Part shown: piece after piece, positions 21,191 through 34,197 of the stretch
Numbering within the stretch: position 1 is the stretch's first letter
Layout: each line of letters starts with the position of its first letter
Assembly (NCBI GenBank): GCA_036936605.1
Contig: JAUPFV010000002.1
Span: 203,817,273-203,881,272, forward strand
DNA length: 64,000 nt
Source: Limnanthes douglasii subsp. nivea
Lineage: Eukaryota; Streptophyta; Magnoliopsida; Brassicales; Limnanthaceae
Direction of reading: 5' to 3'
Program-made: the position numbers and the translations under genes
Notes under the pieces: model-generated
The model's input: the letters and a program-made list of their open reading frames with translations, nothing else
Told to the model about the DNA's origin: nothing
Databases searched by the model: none

Positions 21191-21804
21191 CTCTAGCTCG
21201 GTGTTTCGTTTCATTTCATTTCCTGTGTCTTCGCGGGTCCTCTCGCCAGCACGCTTTTTTCTCAATCCCTACCTCGAACAAGCTTAACCCAAAATCACCA
21301 AAACACCAATAAAATTACCCAAATTTAATAGAAAAATCTTCAAAATTATTCTCCTTGATCAATTATATATCACATGATGAACCCAGACATCGATTCTATC
21401 TAGCACACTCAATCTGAACTTTTTTTCTTTTTTTTAATCTTCGAGGTTTGTGATTTTTTTCCTCCTGATTTCTAACACCACAGTTTTGTGCTGTTTCATA
21501 GTTTTGATCTGTTTAAAGTTATTATCAGATGGGGATTGTTCTTAAATCTTTTTTTTGTTTCGAGTAAGCCCTGATTGGATATCCATGCACGTCGTTTTAC
21601 GTGTGTGTTGTATTGTATTTCAATTGAGATCTCTATTATCTGCGATTTTATGGATCTAGGATTCGTGTTCGAGTCTTGATTATCGAGTTTCGTGGTGAAC
21701 TTTTTTTTTTGGTTGAAATTTGATGTTGATGTGCTTGTTTTTGGGTTAGGTATCGGTTCCTTGTGATTGACTTTGAATTTTAAGCAAACAACCGAAAGGG
21801 AACA

Positions 21805-24800
21805 ATGTCTAGTTATCAGGGTGTGATTGTTTCTGATCCGGAGCTTCAGAGTCAGTTCACACAGGTCGAGCTACGGACTCTTAAAACTAAGGTAATTTCA
21901 ATGTTTCTTCATGCGTTTTTGTTCTTAAATTTGCTGTTCTGCTCAGTTAGATGATATGTAAAGTTGGTGTTCGATGTTTTTTCTAGTTCATTTCTATAAG
22001 GACTCAAAATGGTCGTGTCACCGTGGGGGATTTGCCGCCTGTTTTCTCAAAATTGAAGGCTTTAAGTGAAACCTTCGATGAAGATGAGATCAAGAATATC
22101 TTGGGGGAGTCTCACGATGACATGGGCGCAGAAATCGATTTCGAAACCTACCTTCGGGTGAGTGTTGAAGGTGCATTGCTTATATCTTTAGTTAAAACTT
22201 TGTAGTTTATAGGTTCTATATATTGTGCCCAAGTTGTTTTAGTTTGATCAAACGTGTGCTGTTGTTTTAGTAGACTTTGATCAAACATGTGTTGGTGCAT
22301 CATATGCATATACTAGTTGCTCTTAGATTCGTGAGTCTCGGTTTACTTGTTTCAGTCGATTCTTTTTTGTTTTCTTGTTTAGTTGCATGGAAGCATATAA
22401 TGATTTTATTTTAATCAGGTCTTTCCGTAAGTACAATGAGTAAAGAGTCTATTTTACTTCTGATCCCTATATCGGCGCTTTTAAATTCTCTATTTTTAAT
22501 TGAGAGCCTTGCAGTATTTTTGATAGTTTTCTTCATGATCAATGTACTTTTGTTATTATGTGCTTGAGAAAGTAAGCAACTTACTGATGGATCAATCACC
22601 AGGCATTTCTGAATTTACAAACCAGAGGAGTCGAGAAATCAGGTGGTTCAAAAGGTTCCATGCACTTTCTCAAGGCAGCAACGACCACAGTTCACCATGC
22701 TATAAATGAATCTGAGAAGTCTTCTTATGTAGCGCACATCAACAATTTCTTGGCAGAGGATCCATTCTTGAAAGACTACCTTCCAATTGATCCTTCAACA
22801 AATGCTTTATTTGATCTTATTAGAGATGGTGTTCTTCTTTGGTAGATTCCTGTTCTCCCACTTGTCGTTTTTCACTTTTTAGATTAAATTATTTTTTCTT
22901 GATTATGTGTTGGAATGTTGCAGTAAATTAATTAATGTAGCAGTTCCTGGAACCATAGATGAAAGAGCTATCAACACAAAGAAGGTCCTTAATCCGTGGG
23001 AGAGAAACGAAAACCATACGCTGTGTCTCAATTCTGCTAAGGCCATTGGTTGCACAGTGGTCAATATCGGGACTCAGGACGTGGTCGAAGGACGAGTGAG
23101 TATTTCCAAGACTAGTTGAAATTTGGTATTGCATTCTTTAATTTATCTGTACTCTACTTAAGGTACTTTATTTCTCTTGTTTTTGCAGCCCCATTTAGTA
23201 CTTGGATTGATATCTCAAATTGTAAAGGTATTAATTTACCCCTGCAGTATCTGGATTATGCTTTAGTGTTATACAAAACATTAGGATTACACAAGTCCTT
23301 ATTTTTCTAGCAAAGTTTGAGGTTTGAGATGTTAGTAATGATAGTAATTAATTGATTTTGTATTTTGCTGTTCAAATTATGAAAAAACCAGATTCAATTG
23401 TTGGCTGATATCAATCTGAAGAAAACTCCTCAACTTGTGGAACTAGTGGATGATAGCCAGGTTAGTAGATAGTGATCGATTCGCTTCTTTGTCTTTTATT
23501 GTTATTGTACATGAGGAATTATAACTATATGACTCTAAATAGGCCAATAAATCAATTTTATAGTTATTTTGTAGCAAAAATGAAAATATTATATTACTTG
23601 CTCCAAATTTGCAGGATGTTGAGGAGCTCATGGGTTTAGGTCCTGAAAAGGTTTTACTTAAATGGATGAATTTCCATCTGAAGAAAGCTGGTTATCAGAA
23701 GCAGGTTACAAATTTCTCCTCAGATTTGAAGGTAAAAACTGTTTACTGATATACCAAGCTAGTGTCCTTAACTATACTACATAAGCTATACATCTATTCT
23801 TGGTTAAGTTGTTTTATTTATTTCCTTGTCAAAACAAAATTAACTACCAAAATTTTCGAGACCTATTTTTAAGTCTGAATTCAGATACGAGGAAGTGCAT
23901 AACAATGCTGTTGTTGAGTCACCATATAGCTAAGATTCGTAGCACATTTCCAATATTTTGAAATGTATAAGATATAGACCATCATCTTGAAGTGGATGTT
24001 TTCAACATAATTTACTTGATCTGATTTACATTGGAAACCTGAATCTTCAGGATGGAGAGGCATATGCATATCTGCTTAACACCCTTGCACCAGAACTTAG
24101 CAGCAGCAATAGTTTAGAAATGAAAGACCCTTCAGAAAGAGCTCAGATGGTTATCGAGCAGGCAGAGAAATTGGATTGCAAAAGATACATTTCTCCTAAA
24201 GACATTATCGAAGGTTCAACAAATCTAAACATTGCATTTGTTGCTCAAATATTTCAGCACAGGTGAGAAATAACATTTTTTTAATTTTGAATTTAGTATA
24301 TGTAAGAGGGTTTACACCTTTTTAATATCTCGTTGTCTTAAGAAATTTCCTCAAGCTCAGACTTCTTTGCTATTATTATTTCTTGATCATAGCTGTTTTA
24401 GTTTTTCCTATTTTTTTAACCTATCAGTTCACATTGTTAATCTTGTTTTAAACATATATCAAGCAACCTCTGAACTCGATATGAATGTTGTTTTTGAATT
24501 ATTATCACGTAATATTCTGAGTGAATTATCCTTCTGTCTTCCGCACCATTGAGATCAAGTTAAACAGTTACTCACCGGAGACACTTTTCGCACAAATTTA
24601 AGGGGGTGGGACTATGTTCTACCTCATAAAAGCCTAGTTACATGATTAACTTTCATTAGGTTAGTCGATTAAGAACTTACAATTTTGTAATTGTATAGCT
24701 GAACTGCATTGTGAATTTACAACTCCCATCCTTATAAGTAACACCAGACACAATCCGTTCAATACAATTAGTTAGCCTTGGGAAATTATTTGTAGTTGTG

Positions 24801-27370
24801 TATCATTATAATGGTATATTTTTAGTGTTATATATTCCTGAATAAGTCAAATTATTCACTTCATGCAGTCCTTGCCTGTTCTTTGAGATAGTTGAACTGT
24901 TCAAAAGTTATTGTTTAGGCTCTCTTGTAGTCCGCAATGGTACTACTATATGGTGACATCAACTGTGATTATTTGTTTTGTACTGGCTAATTTGATTGCC
25001 TGAATTTTTACCACAGGAATGGATTGTCAACAGACACCTCAAAGTTCTCGTTCGCTGAGATGATGACGGATGATGCTCAGACATCACGAGAAGAGAGATG
25101 CTTCCGCTTATGGATCAACAGTCTTGGAATCCCGACATATGTCAACAATGTTTTTGAAGATGTTAGAAACGGGTGAGTGACATTTTATCCTGAGCTTTAT
25201 CGACAATATTCTCTAAACATCTAACATTTCTAACCCTTTCATATACCCAGCTGGGTTCTCCTTGAAGTTCTTGACAAAGTTTCACCTGGGTCAGTTAACT
25301 GGAAGCAGGCAAATAAGCTTCCTATCAAGATGCCTTTTAAAAAAGTGGAGAATTGCAATCAAGTTATAAAAATCGGAAAAGAAATCAACTTTTCCCTTGT
25401 AAATGTTGCTGGTAATGATATCGTGCAAGGGAATAAGAAACTCATTCTTGGTAGGTTTATTCTTTCTTGAATTAACGGTGACCTTGATCTTTGTCACGAG
25501 TAGTTGGGTTGTTTGGTGCCATCAGCTTATTTGGCTTTTAGGCTAATACTTTAAAATATAATTTGGTTGGATGTATCCTTTGTCTTAAATAAAAAGTAAA
25601 GTTAAAAATAGTTCGTTTTTGGTTTTCTTTTACCTTTTTTGTCCATATTTTTTCATCTGATCCTGCACTAAACAGGTTTTCATAAAAAACACATTCAACT
25701 TTGTTTAGATTTCGTTTTTGTTTTAGTACCGTCATTTAGTAACTTTCAAATGTTGGCTTATTTTATTAGACACCAAACAAATTATAACTTTTGTTTCTAA
25801 AAAAGCTAGTATTTCTGTACTTATTTGAAGCTAGATTTTTGGTTTATAACTTAGTCACCAAACAAACCCTTATTCTATTTACGCTCTTGGCCTTCGAAGA
25901 TTAATATAGATTCTTGCTTTTAACTCAATTATTTCATTCTATCTTTAATGTACTTTTTCTTCCTTTAGCCTATCTGTGGCAGCTGATGAGATACACTATG
26001 CTGCAACTCCTTAAGAATTTGAGAACTCACGCACAAGGCAAAGAGATAACTGATACAGACATCCTCAAGTGGGCTAACCACAAAGTCAAGAAAGCGCGTA
26101 GACAATCAAGTATGGAAAGCTTCAAGGTAAGAAACAAGTACACACAAAATTAATCCTATATATTTGCTTAAAAATATGATTGATCATTTTGGTATTTTGG
26201 TTTATTGTCTGACTCTTAGGATAAGAACCTTTCTTCTGGGATTTTCTTCCTTGAGCTTCTTAGTGTGGTGGAACCAAGGGTTGTGAACTGGAGTCTGGTC
26301 ACTAAGGGTGAAACAGGTTTGGCATTCAGATTTCTGCGACATTTTGTGTTTTCTTGCATGTATTGAACATGAGCGACAAAACTAAAAATTAATCCCCACT
26401 TGTTTATTGGTTTGCTAGACTAACTTTTTGTTATTTGCAACGCAGAGGAAGACAAGAAGCTCAATGCAAATTACATAATTAGTGTAGCTCGAAAGCTCGG
26501 ATGCTCAATATTTTTGTTACCTGAGGACATTATAGAGGTAGCTCTGTTGAAAAAGACTCAATGATCATACCAATAGTCATGCACCGTCTTAATTGTTTTT
26601 ACCTTGAAGCTTTACTGATTATTATAAATAGCTCCAATGCTACCAGCATTCAAGCTTTTTAGAGGTTGTTTGGTGCTCATAGGTTATATTGTCTTATAAG
26701 GAAAAAAGTTGTTTGCTTGGTCTAGTTTTTAGAGGCTTATTAAAAAGCTTGCCCTTTTAACCTTTTTGGCTTCAAATAATATTTAAGAAGCCTAAAATAG
26801 CGCTATATATCTTCTCCATTTTTAAGTTTTTTGCCTTTTGTATTCATTCGTGTTTCGGCCTCACCCTCCTCTTCTCTAGAGATGCATATTTTATTTAGTG
26901 TACCAAGCAACATGCAGTTTTTTCTTAAAGCAACATTTTACCATTTGCTCATTTTAAACTTAGAATTGCACCCATATATCTAAAGGAGTTTGGAGTTTGG
27001 GTCCTTGTAGATCCTCATGTTTTCTACTTTCTTGCCAAATATTGAATGTGGAATACATATCAAGAAAAATTTCACAACTGCTCTTCACTTTCTTTAAGTT
27101 GCTCTTTATACAATTAGTTCTCTGTTGTGAGAAACTGGTGCTTTAAATTGCAGTAACTCAAACTTGTAAACATATCATGTGCAGGTGAATTCGAAAATGA
27201 TGCTGATTCTGACAGCTAGTATCATGTACTGGAGCCTGCAGCAACGAGCAGGGGATGACGAATCAAATGCAAGTGACGAAGAGGACGAAAATGCTCTGCC
27301 TACTGAAATCTCAAACTTGTCAGTCAAAAGTCCGACTGCTTCAGATTCGGGTCAAGAGATATCATCATGA
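21805..27370 (+). CDS. Fimbrin (plant actin-bundling protein), 14 coding exons
   Basis: Fimbrins cross-link actin filaments into bundles in the cytoplasm. Exons: 21805-21891, 21987-22157, 22603-22841, 22924-23095, 23189-23227, 23392-23460, 23615-23731, 24051-24262, 25017-25172, 25251-25450, 25969-26126, 26220-26316, 26446-26537, 27185-27370. All introns are GT..AG and phases agree, giving about 664 residues, within the plant fimbrin range. An EF-hand-like N terminus (30-95) contains [20 protein letters not shown]. Four calponin-homology domains follow, about 118-236, 268-370, 395-500 and 515-625, with [50 protein letters not shown] and [20 protein letters not shown]. The tail (628-664) is acidic/serine-rich and variable in the family. 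A 5' UTR intron (about 21447 to 21750) is possible. No lesion seen; which paralogue cannot be decided. Confidence 0.93.
25506..25869. mobile_element. MITE-like insertion in fimbrin intron 10
   Basis: The 364-bp block starts GGGTTGTTTGGTGCC and ends GTCACCAAACAAACCC, an inverted repeat of about 14 bp with one indel. There is no coding capacity. The motif family resembles hAT or PIF/Harbinger MITEs. No clear target duplication was found, so the superfamily is open. Confidence 0.5.
26664..26910. mobile_element. Second, diverged MITE-like insertion in fimbrin intron 13
   Basis: Starts GGTTGTTTGGTGC and ends GTGTACCAAGCAAC, imperfect inverted ends related to those of the intron 10 element. AT-rich and non-coding. 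Probably an older member of the same or a sister family. Confidence 0.35.
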
Positions 27371-27798
27371 GAAGGATAAAGCCTCTAAAACTAAGAACGA
27401 TGGAAGTGCTATTATATTTTTGACGCCATTTAGCTTTCTCGTTTATTAAACATCCATAGAGGAAAATGGAAGGATTTTTTTTGCTGCTAGAGTTCTCGAA
27501 ACTATTTTGTTTTCTGTAGGATCTGTCTGTAAGTAGAAGCCGATAAAAGTGTATGGCCATTATAGGTTCTTTTGAGAAACATGATCATTTTGCTAAATAA
27601 TGTGAAAGCTGACAGAAACCAATATTCTTGGAAACTTGTGATTAATTGCATTTTGTTTAGTTGTCAGGCTGTATTAATGTTATAAACTATATACAGAACA
27701 CGGGTATATATAAGAAGGGTGAAGTTTGTTCACTTTTTCTGAAGCCGGTTTGTTTATAAAACAATAAAATAGACTTTAATATGTGAATAGGGTAAAAT
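27371..27798. other. Fimbrin 3' flank / 3' UTR
   Basis: AT-rich DNA without a gene. The fimbrin 3' UTR must lie in its first part; a precise poly(A) site was not assigned. LINE 2 begins right after it. Confidence 0.45.
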
Positions 27799-28246
27799 AT
27801 GCAGTGCAGAAAAAACAAACGGTTCTTTAAAGAAGATAATAAAAGTTGGGTTAGGTTAAATACTATCAAGGTTTACATAAGGAAACTGAAATCTATCATG
27901 GCGCAAAAAGATCAAGAATATGCAACAAATGAGAATACTAATGATCAAAATCGTAATGATCTGACTCAAGATCAAAACATATATTTAAATGGAAAAATCA
28001 GTCAGAAGTTGAAGCAGATCAACAAGATGGAAGAACCTCTTGATCCCGAAAATCAGTAATGAACTCATTGAAGTTTTGGACAAGTTAGAACATGATTATA
28101 CTCAATTCAATCTTCAAGAAACAACCAGTCCTGATCCCGAAAACATAGGCAGTTGTTCTGGCTCTCCTACCCTATTTCCTGATCAAAGCTTCAAAGAAAT
28201 TATTAATACCAAACTCAAGAGACAAATTGCAAAAATCTTTCTTTGA
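27799..28246 (+). pseudogene. LINE 2 ORF1 C-terminal remnant
   Basis: A Lys/Asn/Gln-rich frame (27799-28059), then in another frame 28040-28246, ending SFKEIINTKLKRQIAKIF. This resembles the end of LINE 1 ORF1 (EFSTILKKKLNSAKK). The DUF4283 region and zinc knuckle are missing, so the LINE is 5'-truncated or too decayed upstream to recognise. Confidence 0.5.
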
Positions 28247-28248
28247 TA

Positions 28249-31200
28249 ATGATCAGAGTGATTAGCTGGAACACTAGGAGTATCAACAATAAGCCAACCT
28301 TGAGAAGGGTAAAGTCGATGATCAGATAAGAAAGAATTAGGATTCTGGCAATACAGGAGCCTAAGGCTAAGTGTGATAAAATTAAAGAAATTGTTGAGTT
28401 TCCGAGTTTCATAGAGTATACTGCTAATATATCAAATAAGTTATGAATTTTCTGGATGGATGATATCAATGTGAGAATCATTCATAACATGGATCAATCC
28501 TTGCATATGGAGGTGGACTACCCTGTTATTGAGAAAAAATTCTACCTAACATCTATCTATGCTAAGTGTAATCGATTACAAAGAATGGAGCTTTGCAATA
28601 GTCTAATTAGTATTGTTGATCCTAGCAAGGCATGGATTTGTGTTGGTGATTACAATGTCATCTCCACTCATGATGAGCAGCTGGGTTGCACCTCAATTTG
28701 CCAAACCAGCATGGACAATTTTAACGACACAATCAGATCTTGTAGTCTCCATGATGCAGGGTATGGAGGTTCTAAATATACATGGTAAAGAAGTAACAAA
28801 TTGAGAAGACTTGATCGGGCTCTCATCAATGATAAATGGATGAATATCTTCAAAGATACTCAGGTCTTCCACATGGTCAGAACGTGTTCTGACCATGCTC
28901 CTTTACTTATAACTGTTACTTCTAATAATAATGCTACATTTATACATAAAAGGAAGAACTTTAAATTTTTAAATATGTGGTCTAATGATGAGTCTTTTCA
29001 AAGAGTTGTTGAACATGATTGGATGCAGCCTATAAAGGGCAAGCCTAGCCATCTTTTCTGGTGCAAGTTGAGGAGACTTAAACAATGCCTTAAGGATTGG
29101 AATGCTCAGCATTTTGGAAACATTTTTGATAATGTGAAAGCAACCGAAGAGAGTGTTAAAAGAATGGATTTATGCATTACACTATCAATAATTAGGATTC
29201 TAAGATAAGTCTTTCTAAAGCCAGCAGTCAGCACATTCAAGCCCTTAGAAATGAAGAGTCCTACTGGAAATAAAAATGCTTCAACAATTGGTTAAAGGAT
29301 GATGATGACAGTTCTAAGCTATTCTATTCTTATGTAGCAAAGAAGAGAAGGAAGAATGAGATTAAAAGCATTAAAGAAAATGATACCTGGATTTTGAACC
29401 ATGATGATATTGGCAACTCAGTTGCAAATTATTTTAAGAAGATCTTGGCTTCATATCCTTACTCCAACATAAATGATGAGAATAATATGCTTCAGAATGA
29501 GCTCTTTGATTGCATTCCTTCTCCGATCACTAATGAGGATAATGAAGACTTGCTCAAGAACACTAGTGAGGAGGAAATTTGGAGAATCATCTGCAACATG
29601 AAGAGTGACAGCGCCCCATGCATTGATGGTTTTAAACTATTCTTCTACAAAGAGTATTGGAACATTATTAAAACTTATTTATGTAATTATCTTAATGCTT
29701 TCTTAAATGGAAGCAACATTCCCACTGGTCTATTTGCCACATGAATTTGTTTAATTCCAAAAATCTCTAATCCTACTTGGTTGAACAACTACAGACCTAT
29801 ATGGCTGTGTACTATGATGAATAGAATTCTCTCTATACTTATAAATCAAAGACTATCTAACATACTTCCCAGAATTGTTTCAAATGTGCAGAACGTTTTC
29901 GTGAGGGGGAGACTGATACATGACAACATTTTAATATCCAAGGAGCTTCTTCATGACATTTAACAAGAAGCCAAAAGCTGGAAACATTATGATCTAACTA
30001 GATATGTTGAAGGCATTTGATAGAATCTCTCATGCCTTCATATTCAAAGTGTTACTTTTGTTTGGTTTTTCTACTAAATTCATTTGCCTTATTAATAAAA
30101 TGATCAACAATGTTTATGTTTCTTTACTGATTAATGGAGATACTTACGATTATTTCCACATGAGAAGAGGTTTAAGGCAGGGAGAGCCTCTGTCTCCAAG
30201 CCTTTTCATCTTTGGGGAAGAAATTCTAACCAGAGGAATGCATGAACTTTTCAGCAAAAACTCTATAATGAAATTTGCAACCATAACTGAGTATCTTATC
30301 CCTTGCATTGTGTTTGCAGACGACATATTGGTCTTCACTAACAGTTTGTCTTCCTCGATTGATAATTTAAGCAGGTTCCTTGAGAAATACCAGAAAATCT
30401 CGGGTCAGTTTATTAACAAGCAGAAGACTAGGATCATCATATCTTCAAAGACTCACCATTCTAGAATCCAGAACTTGAAGCTCCAAATTGGATTTAAAGT
30501 TGATTTTCTACCAACAAATCACTTTGGTGTCACCCTGTCAAACAACAATAAAGGGAAGATCTGTAGCCCTATTCTTGATAAGATCAATGATGGAATCATT
30601 GATTGTGACAGTAAATACCTCTCTTATGGAGGTAGATTATCTTTATTAACTAATGTCCTTCTACCAATTACCTACCATTGGATGCAAAGTTATACATTAC
30701 CTAAAAATATCATCAAGAAACTGGAAACTATCTTTAATAGGTTCATGTGGAGATCCAAGTACAACATTAACGCTATTCACTGGTATACTTGGACCTTCCT
30801 TTGTAAACCTTTTAGAGAGGGGTGGCTGAATATCAGAAGGTTGGAGGATATTCAGCAATCCTTCTTGCAAAAGTTATGGTTTAATTTTTTTAAAAACAGT
30901 TTCTTTGGTCAAACATTATGCAGAATATATATTGTAAAACTAGTCATCATTCTATTGCTACTAACAGAAATGGTTCCTTGGTTTGAAAAAGGTTAATTAA
31001 CATCAGAAATCAAGCTGACACTAATCTCTCCTGGATTCTAGGCAAGGGCGAGATAGATTTTTGGAGGGATTCATGGCACAACATGCCATCCATTGCAAGC
31101 ACCTACAATATAAACTAGTATTAGATGCAAAGGTCCAATCGTTTTAGAAAAATAATCAGTGGGATCTCAATACTATATAGGGAATTTCGAAAACTAGGCT

Positions 31201-32292
31201 TGACATTATCAAGAATCTTAGAGTGAATCCTGATACTGATGATTTCCTTGCTGGAAGCATTCCAAGGATACGAACTTCAACATGAAGCTTACTTGGGATA
31301 GCATGATATCAAAACACAACCAATCAAGTTTGTTAAAAAACAATCTGGAATCATATTATTCTAAGGAAGTTTTCTTTCATTACTTGGAAGCTTATTAATA
31401 ACTATATATCTATTGATTCAATACTAAGAAAGAGACATCTAAGTTTGGCTTCGAAATGCTTATTATGGAACAATTGCGAAGACAAAAACCACTTTTTTTT
31501 TAAACTGCAACTTTGCCTAGCATCTTTGGAACTTCTTTGGATGTATATTCAAAGTTAAAATCAGTAGACATATGAAGGTAACTCATATATTAAGATGTTG
31601 GTTCTGGTTTTCTAACAAAAAAATTCATGTAACTCACCTTATTCCTTAGACTATATGCTGGGTAATTTGGAAAGTTAGAAATGGAATTAAGTACAAAGCT
31701 CAGCAGATTAATGTCAATAAAACCATTGATTTGATCATTAATATGCAGGTGTTGTTTTGGGTTGTTCTTCAATTGAAATATTTAAGAAACCTATTTACCT
31801 CAAGTGGAATGCACCTATAGGAGGCAGAATTAAAATGAATGTGGACGGAGCTTGTGCTAGAAATGGAGATACAAGTGGTGGTGTGCTGATCAGAGACAAC
31901 TCTGAAGACATCATCCATGTTGCTGGTGCTCTGTTCGGGAAGCTCACTCCTATCCTCGCTGAGTACAAAGCTTTACTTGAAGGTTTAGTTATCTGCTACA
32001 ATCATAATTGGACAAAAGTTGATGTCGAATCAGATTCTCTTATCCTCATTAATCACTTAGCTCATAATACTGGTTTGAGGATGACATAAAAACAGCTTGT
32101 AGAAATCTTATTACATCTAAAATGACCTTAAAGCATATTTCCAGAGTCCAGAATCAAGCCGTGGATTGGCTTGCAAAATGGACTCTGAAATGCAAGCAAA
32201 AGTAGGTCTTTAAGCAGAATGATGATCCTTCAAGCTTGCTGGCCATTTTCCTCCTTGAAAGCCTTGGTTTTGGAAACATTAATGCTGATTAA
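28249..32292 (+). pseudogene. LINE 2 ORF2: endonuclease, reverse transcriptase, RNase H, inactive
   Basis: ATG 28249 begins MIRVISWNTRSINNKPTLRR (endonuclease). It goes on with GDYNVISTHDEQLG, RRLDRALINDKWMNIF and HMVRTCSDHAPLLI. The reverse transcriptase has LDMLKAFDRISH, RRGLRQGEPLSPSLF and FADDILVF (Asp-Asp 30319-30324). An RNase H domain (31757-32089) has MNVDGACARNGD, LAEYKALLEGL and VDVESDSLILINHL, then AVDWLAKWTLKCKQK. A frameshift lies near 29180 and several stops are present (for example after YTW near 28788, at 29742-29744, and before IYFLK-like text near 29961). The RT block 30004-30996 is open for 330 codons. It is more complete than LINE 1 but dead. Confidence 0.8.
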
Positions 32293-32646
32293 ATACCATT
32301 AGAGATACTGCTAGTTTTTCTTTGTTTTGACAGGAAAGAAGATAGACGTTAAGATGTTGCACAATGGAAGACGTTTGCTGAAACTTGAGGAGAGAAGAAG
32401 ATGTTTTGTTTCGAAGATGATTGGTGGAATCGAGGGCATGTAAGCTGTTCGTAGATGGAGTCGATGACCTTACGAGTTTTGGAGAAATATTTTGTGAAGA
32501 TTGGGTTGAAAAGTTCAGAAATTGTAATAGAGGGAAGCAACAGCGCGAAAATTTCAAAGTCTCAAATTTAAATTTGTCTAATTGTTCTATTAGTCCTCAA
32601 TCTTTGTATTAACTTCTAATTTTAGTAATAAAGTTAATCCTTGATT

Positions 32647-32669
32647 AAAATAATAATAATAATAATAAT
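32647..32669 (+). repeat. AAT-repeat tail of LINE 2
   Basis: A run of about seven AAT units directly after the LINE 2 3' UTR. Simple-repeat tails are typical of plant L1 elements. Confidence 0.7.
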
Positions 32670-32935
32670 TGGGTTAAGATGTGATCAAATAGATTTTGAT
32701 TTCTAGGTCTGATATTAATTCAAATTATTAACTCGGGTTAATTAGGATAAATAATTTTTTTATGAAACAAAATATTAGTTATATATATATATGACTATAA
32801 ATATTAATAAAAACTAAAAAATAAAAGCATAAACTAATTTTATTGTCCTTATATTTTATTCAGTTTTATTTACAAAAACTTTAGATCTATATCATTTTTC
32901 TTATTAGGATCTACGAAATCCAAATTTGTTTAACA

Positions 32936-33060
32936 ACAAAAGATCAATAGCTCACCAAATCATTCTGTACAATGATAAAATTTCCAAAACCCAACAACAA
33001 AATACCAATAGCCCACCAAATCATCCGGTATTGTGATAAAATTTCCAAAACCCAACAACA
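32936..33060. repeat. Two tandem copies of a 60-bp unit
   Basis: Copies at about 32938-32998 and 32999-33058 share 'tgataaaatttccaaaaccc' and 'caccaaatcat'. They differ at several positions. They lie just inside the candidate 5' LTR of the old element, where its leader would be. Confidence 0.7.
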
Positions 33061-33599
33061 AAAGACCAACAACTCCTATCGATACAACCGCTCTAATGTT
33101 CAAGAGCTAGTAAATGAATTGAAGAATGTCAATCATTGCAAAGCTTTGGAAGTAGTATTTTCAATTTCCGCTCCACACCTATAGTCCAAAATTAAATGAT
33201 CAAAGGACAACAGTGACAAGGAAAATGACGATGTCACAAGCTTTATACTGAGGGATTGTGACCTGAACATCAACAACTGACACAAGCTATCCTTCTGGAC
33301 CAAGACCGTTAGCAACAAGAAAATTTCTGATAAAAAATCCTTCAATATAAGCAAGAGACGACATTGTCTACGTCGTAGTAGGAGGAGGAACAAAACCCTA
33401 ACCTAGAAACCAATAATGAAACAAAAAATGATGAGCATGCCCAGAAACAAAATCCACCCCAACATCAACCAGATTTTTATGGTGCTTCACAACCACAACC
33501 ACGATTTCCCAGTGTCTATCCACAAGCCTTTGACTACACATTAGACTAGATAGAAGCATCAACAACAAACTTACCCTTCTCTGACCAAAGATTACATTG

Positions 33600-34197
33600 A
33601 AAAAATACCATACTTTCTGATGAAGACGAGTTTTTTGACAACGAATCTCCATTATCCCAAAAGTTCTTATACCGTGATCTACCGTTTAACTTTGACAACA
33701 ACAAAATGGACCGGTACAATGAAAAATAAGACCCTGAGCATTACATAAAACAGTTCAAAAAGAGAGATGCTACGCTTTGGTGCATATGCAAAAATATTAT
33801 GCATGATATTCTCCATGTTTTTCAGGGGAAGTGTTTTGATTTGGTTTAATAGCCTCCCCTCCGACTTCATAAGAGTTTAAACATGCTTTGGAAAACCTTC
33901 AAAAATAATTTTTTTAGACCCAAGGTCATCAATGGACATGGATATTACACTATCCATTGGAAGAAAATTATGAATCAGAGTCTAAGGGACTACATCAGAA
34001 GTTTTATGGAAACAGAGAATGGACTGCAAGACTGCAATAATTTGGTGGTAGTGGAAGCATATAAACAACATAACTTGTCAAGAATTCTGGCAGAGCATAT
34101 TATGAAGAAGAAGACACTTAACTTCGGGGATCTTCTGGCTCAGGTAGAAAGGAAAATGAATATGGAAGAGGTTATAAGATCAATGCACCAACTCTAA
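33600..34197 (+). pseudogene. Gag remnant of the old Tat-like element
   Basis: The readable text aligns with the younger element's gag. It includes LPFNFDNNKMDRYNEK-stop-DPEHYIKQFK (compare MEKYDGSKDPDNHLEQFK) and then SLRDYIRSFMETENGLQDCN (compare SLKEYISRFVNTKNGLDDC), LNFGDLLAQVERKMNMEE (compare MTWGGLLNQVRKQINVDE). Stops at about 33729 and 33848 and frame changes make it nonfunctional. The last part, 33883-34197, is an open 104-codon block. Confidence 0.65.

Larger units (their letters stand above)
27799..32670 (+). mobile_element. Second L1-type LINE, decayed, same family as LINE 1
   Basis: It carries a 5'-truncated ORF1 (27799-28246), ORF2 (28249-32292) and a 3' UTR containing TTAGTCCTCAATCTT, also present near the end of LINE 1 (20881-20896). 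It ends in an AAT-repeat tail (32647-32669). The orientation is the same as LINE 1 and fimbrin. Short similar sequences flank it (gggtaaaatatg near 27790; gggttaagatg at 32671) and could be a worn target duplication, but this is weak. Confidence 0.8.

Noticed and set aside
27790..32682. Target-site duplication of LINE 2 (gggtaaaatatg versus gggttaagatg)
   Set aside because: The match is imperfect, in AT-rich DNA, and the right copy may belong to the next element; not strong enough to report as a feature.
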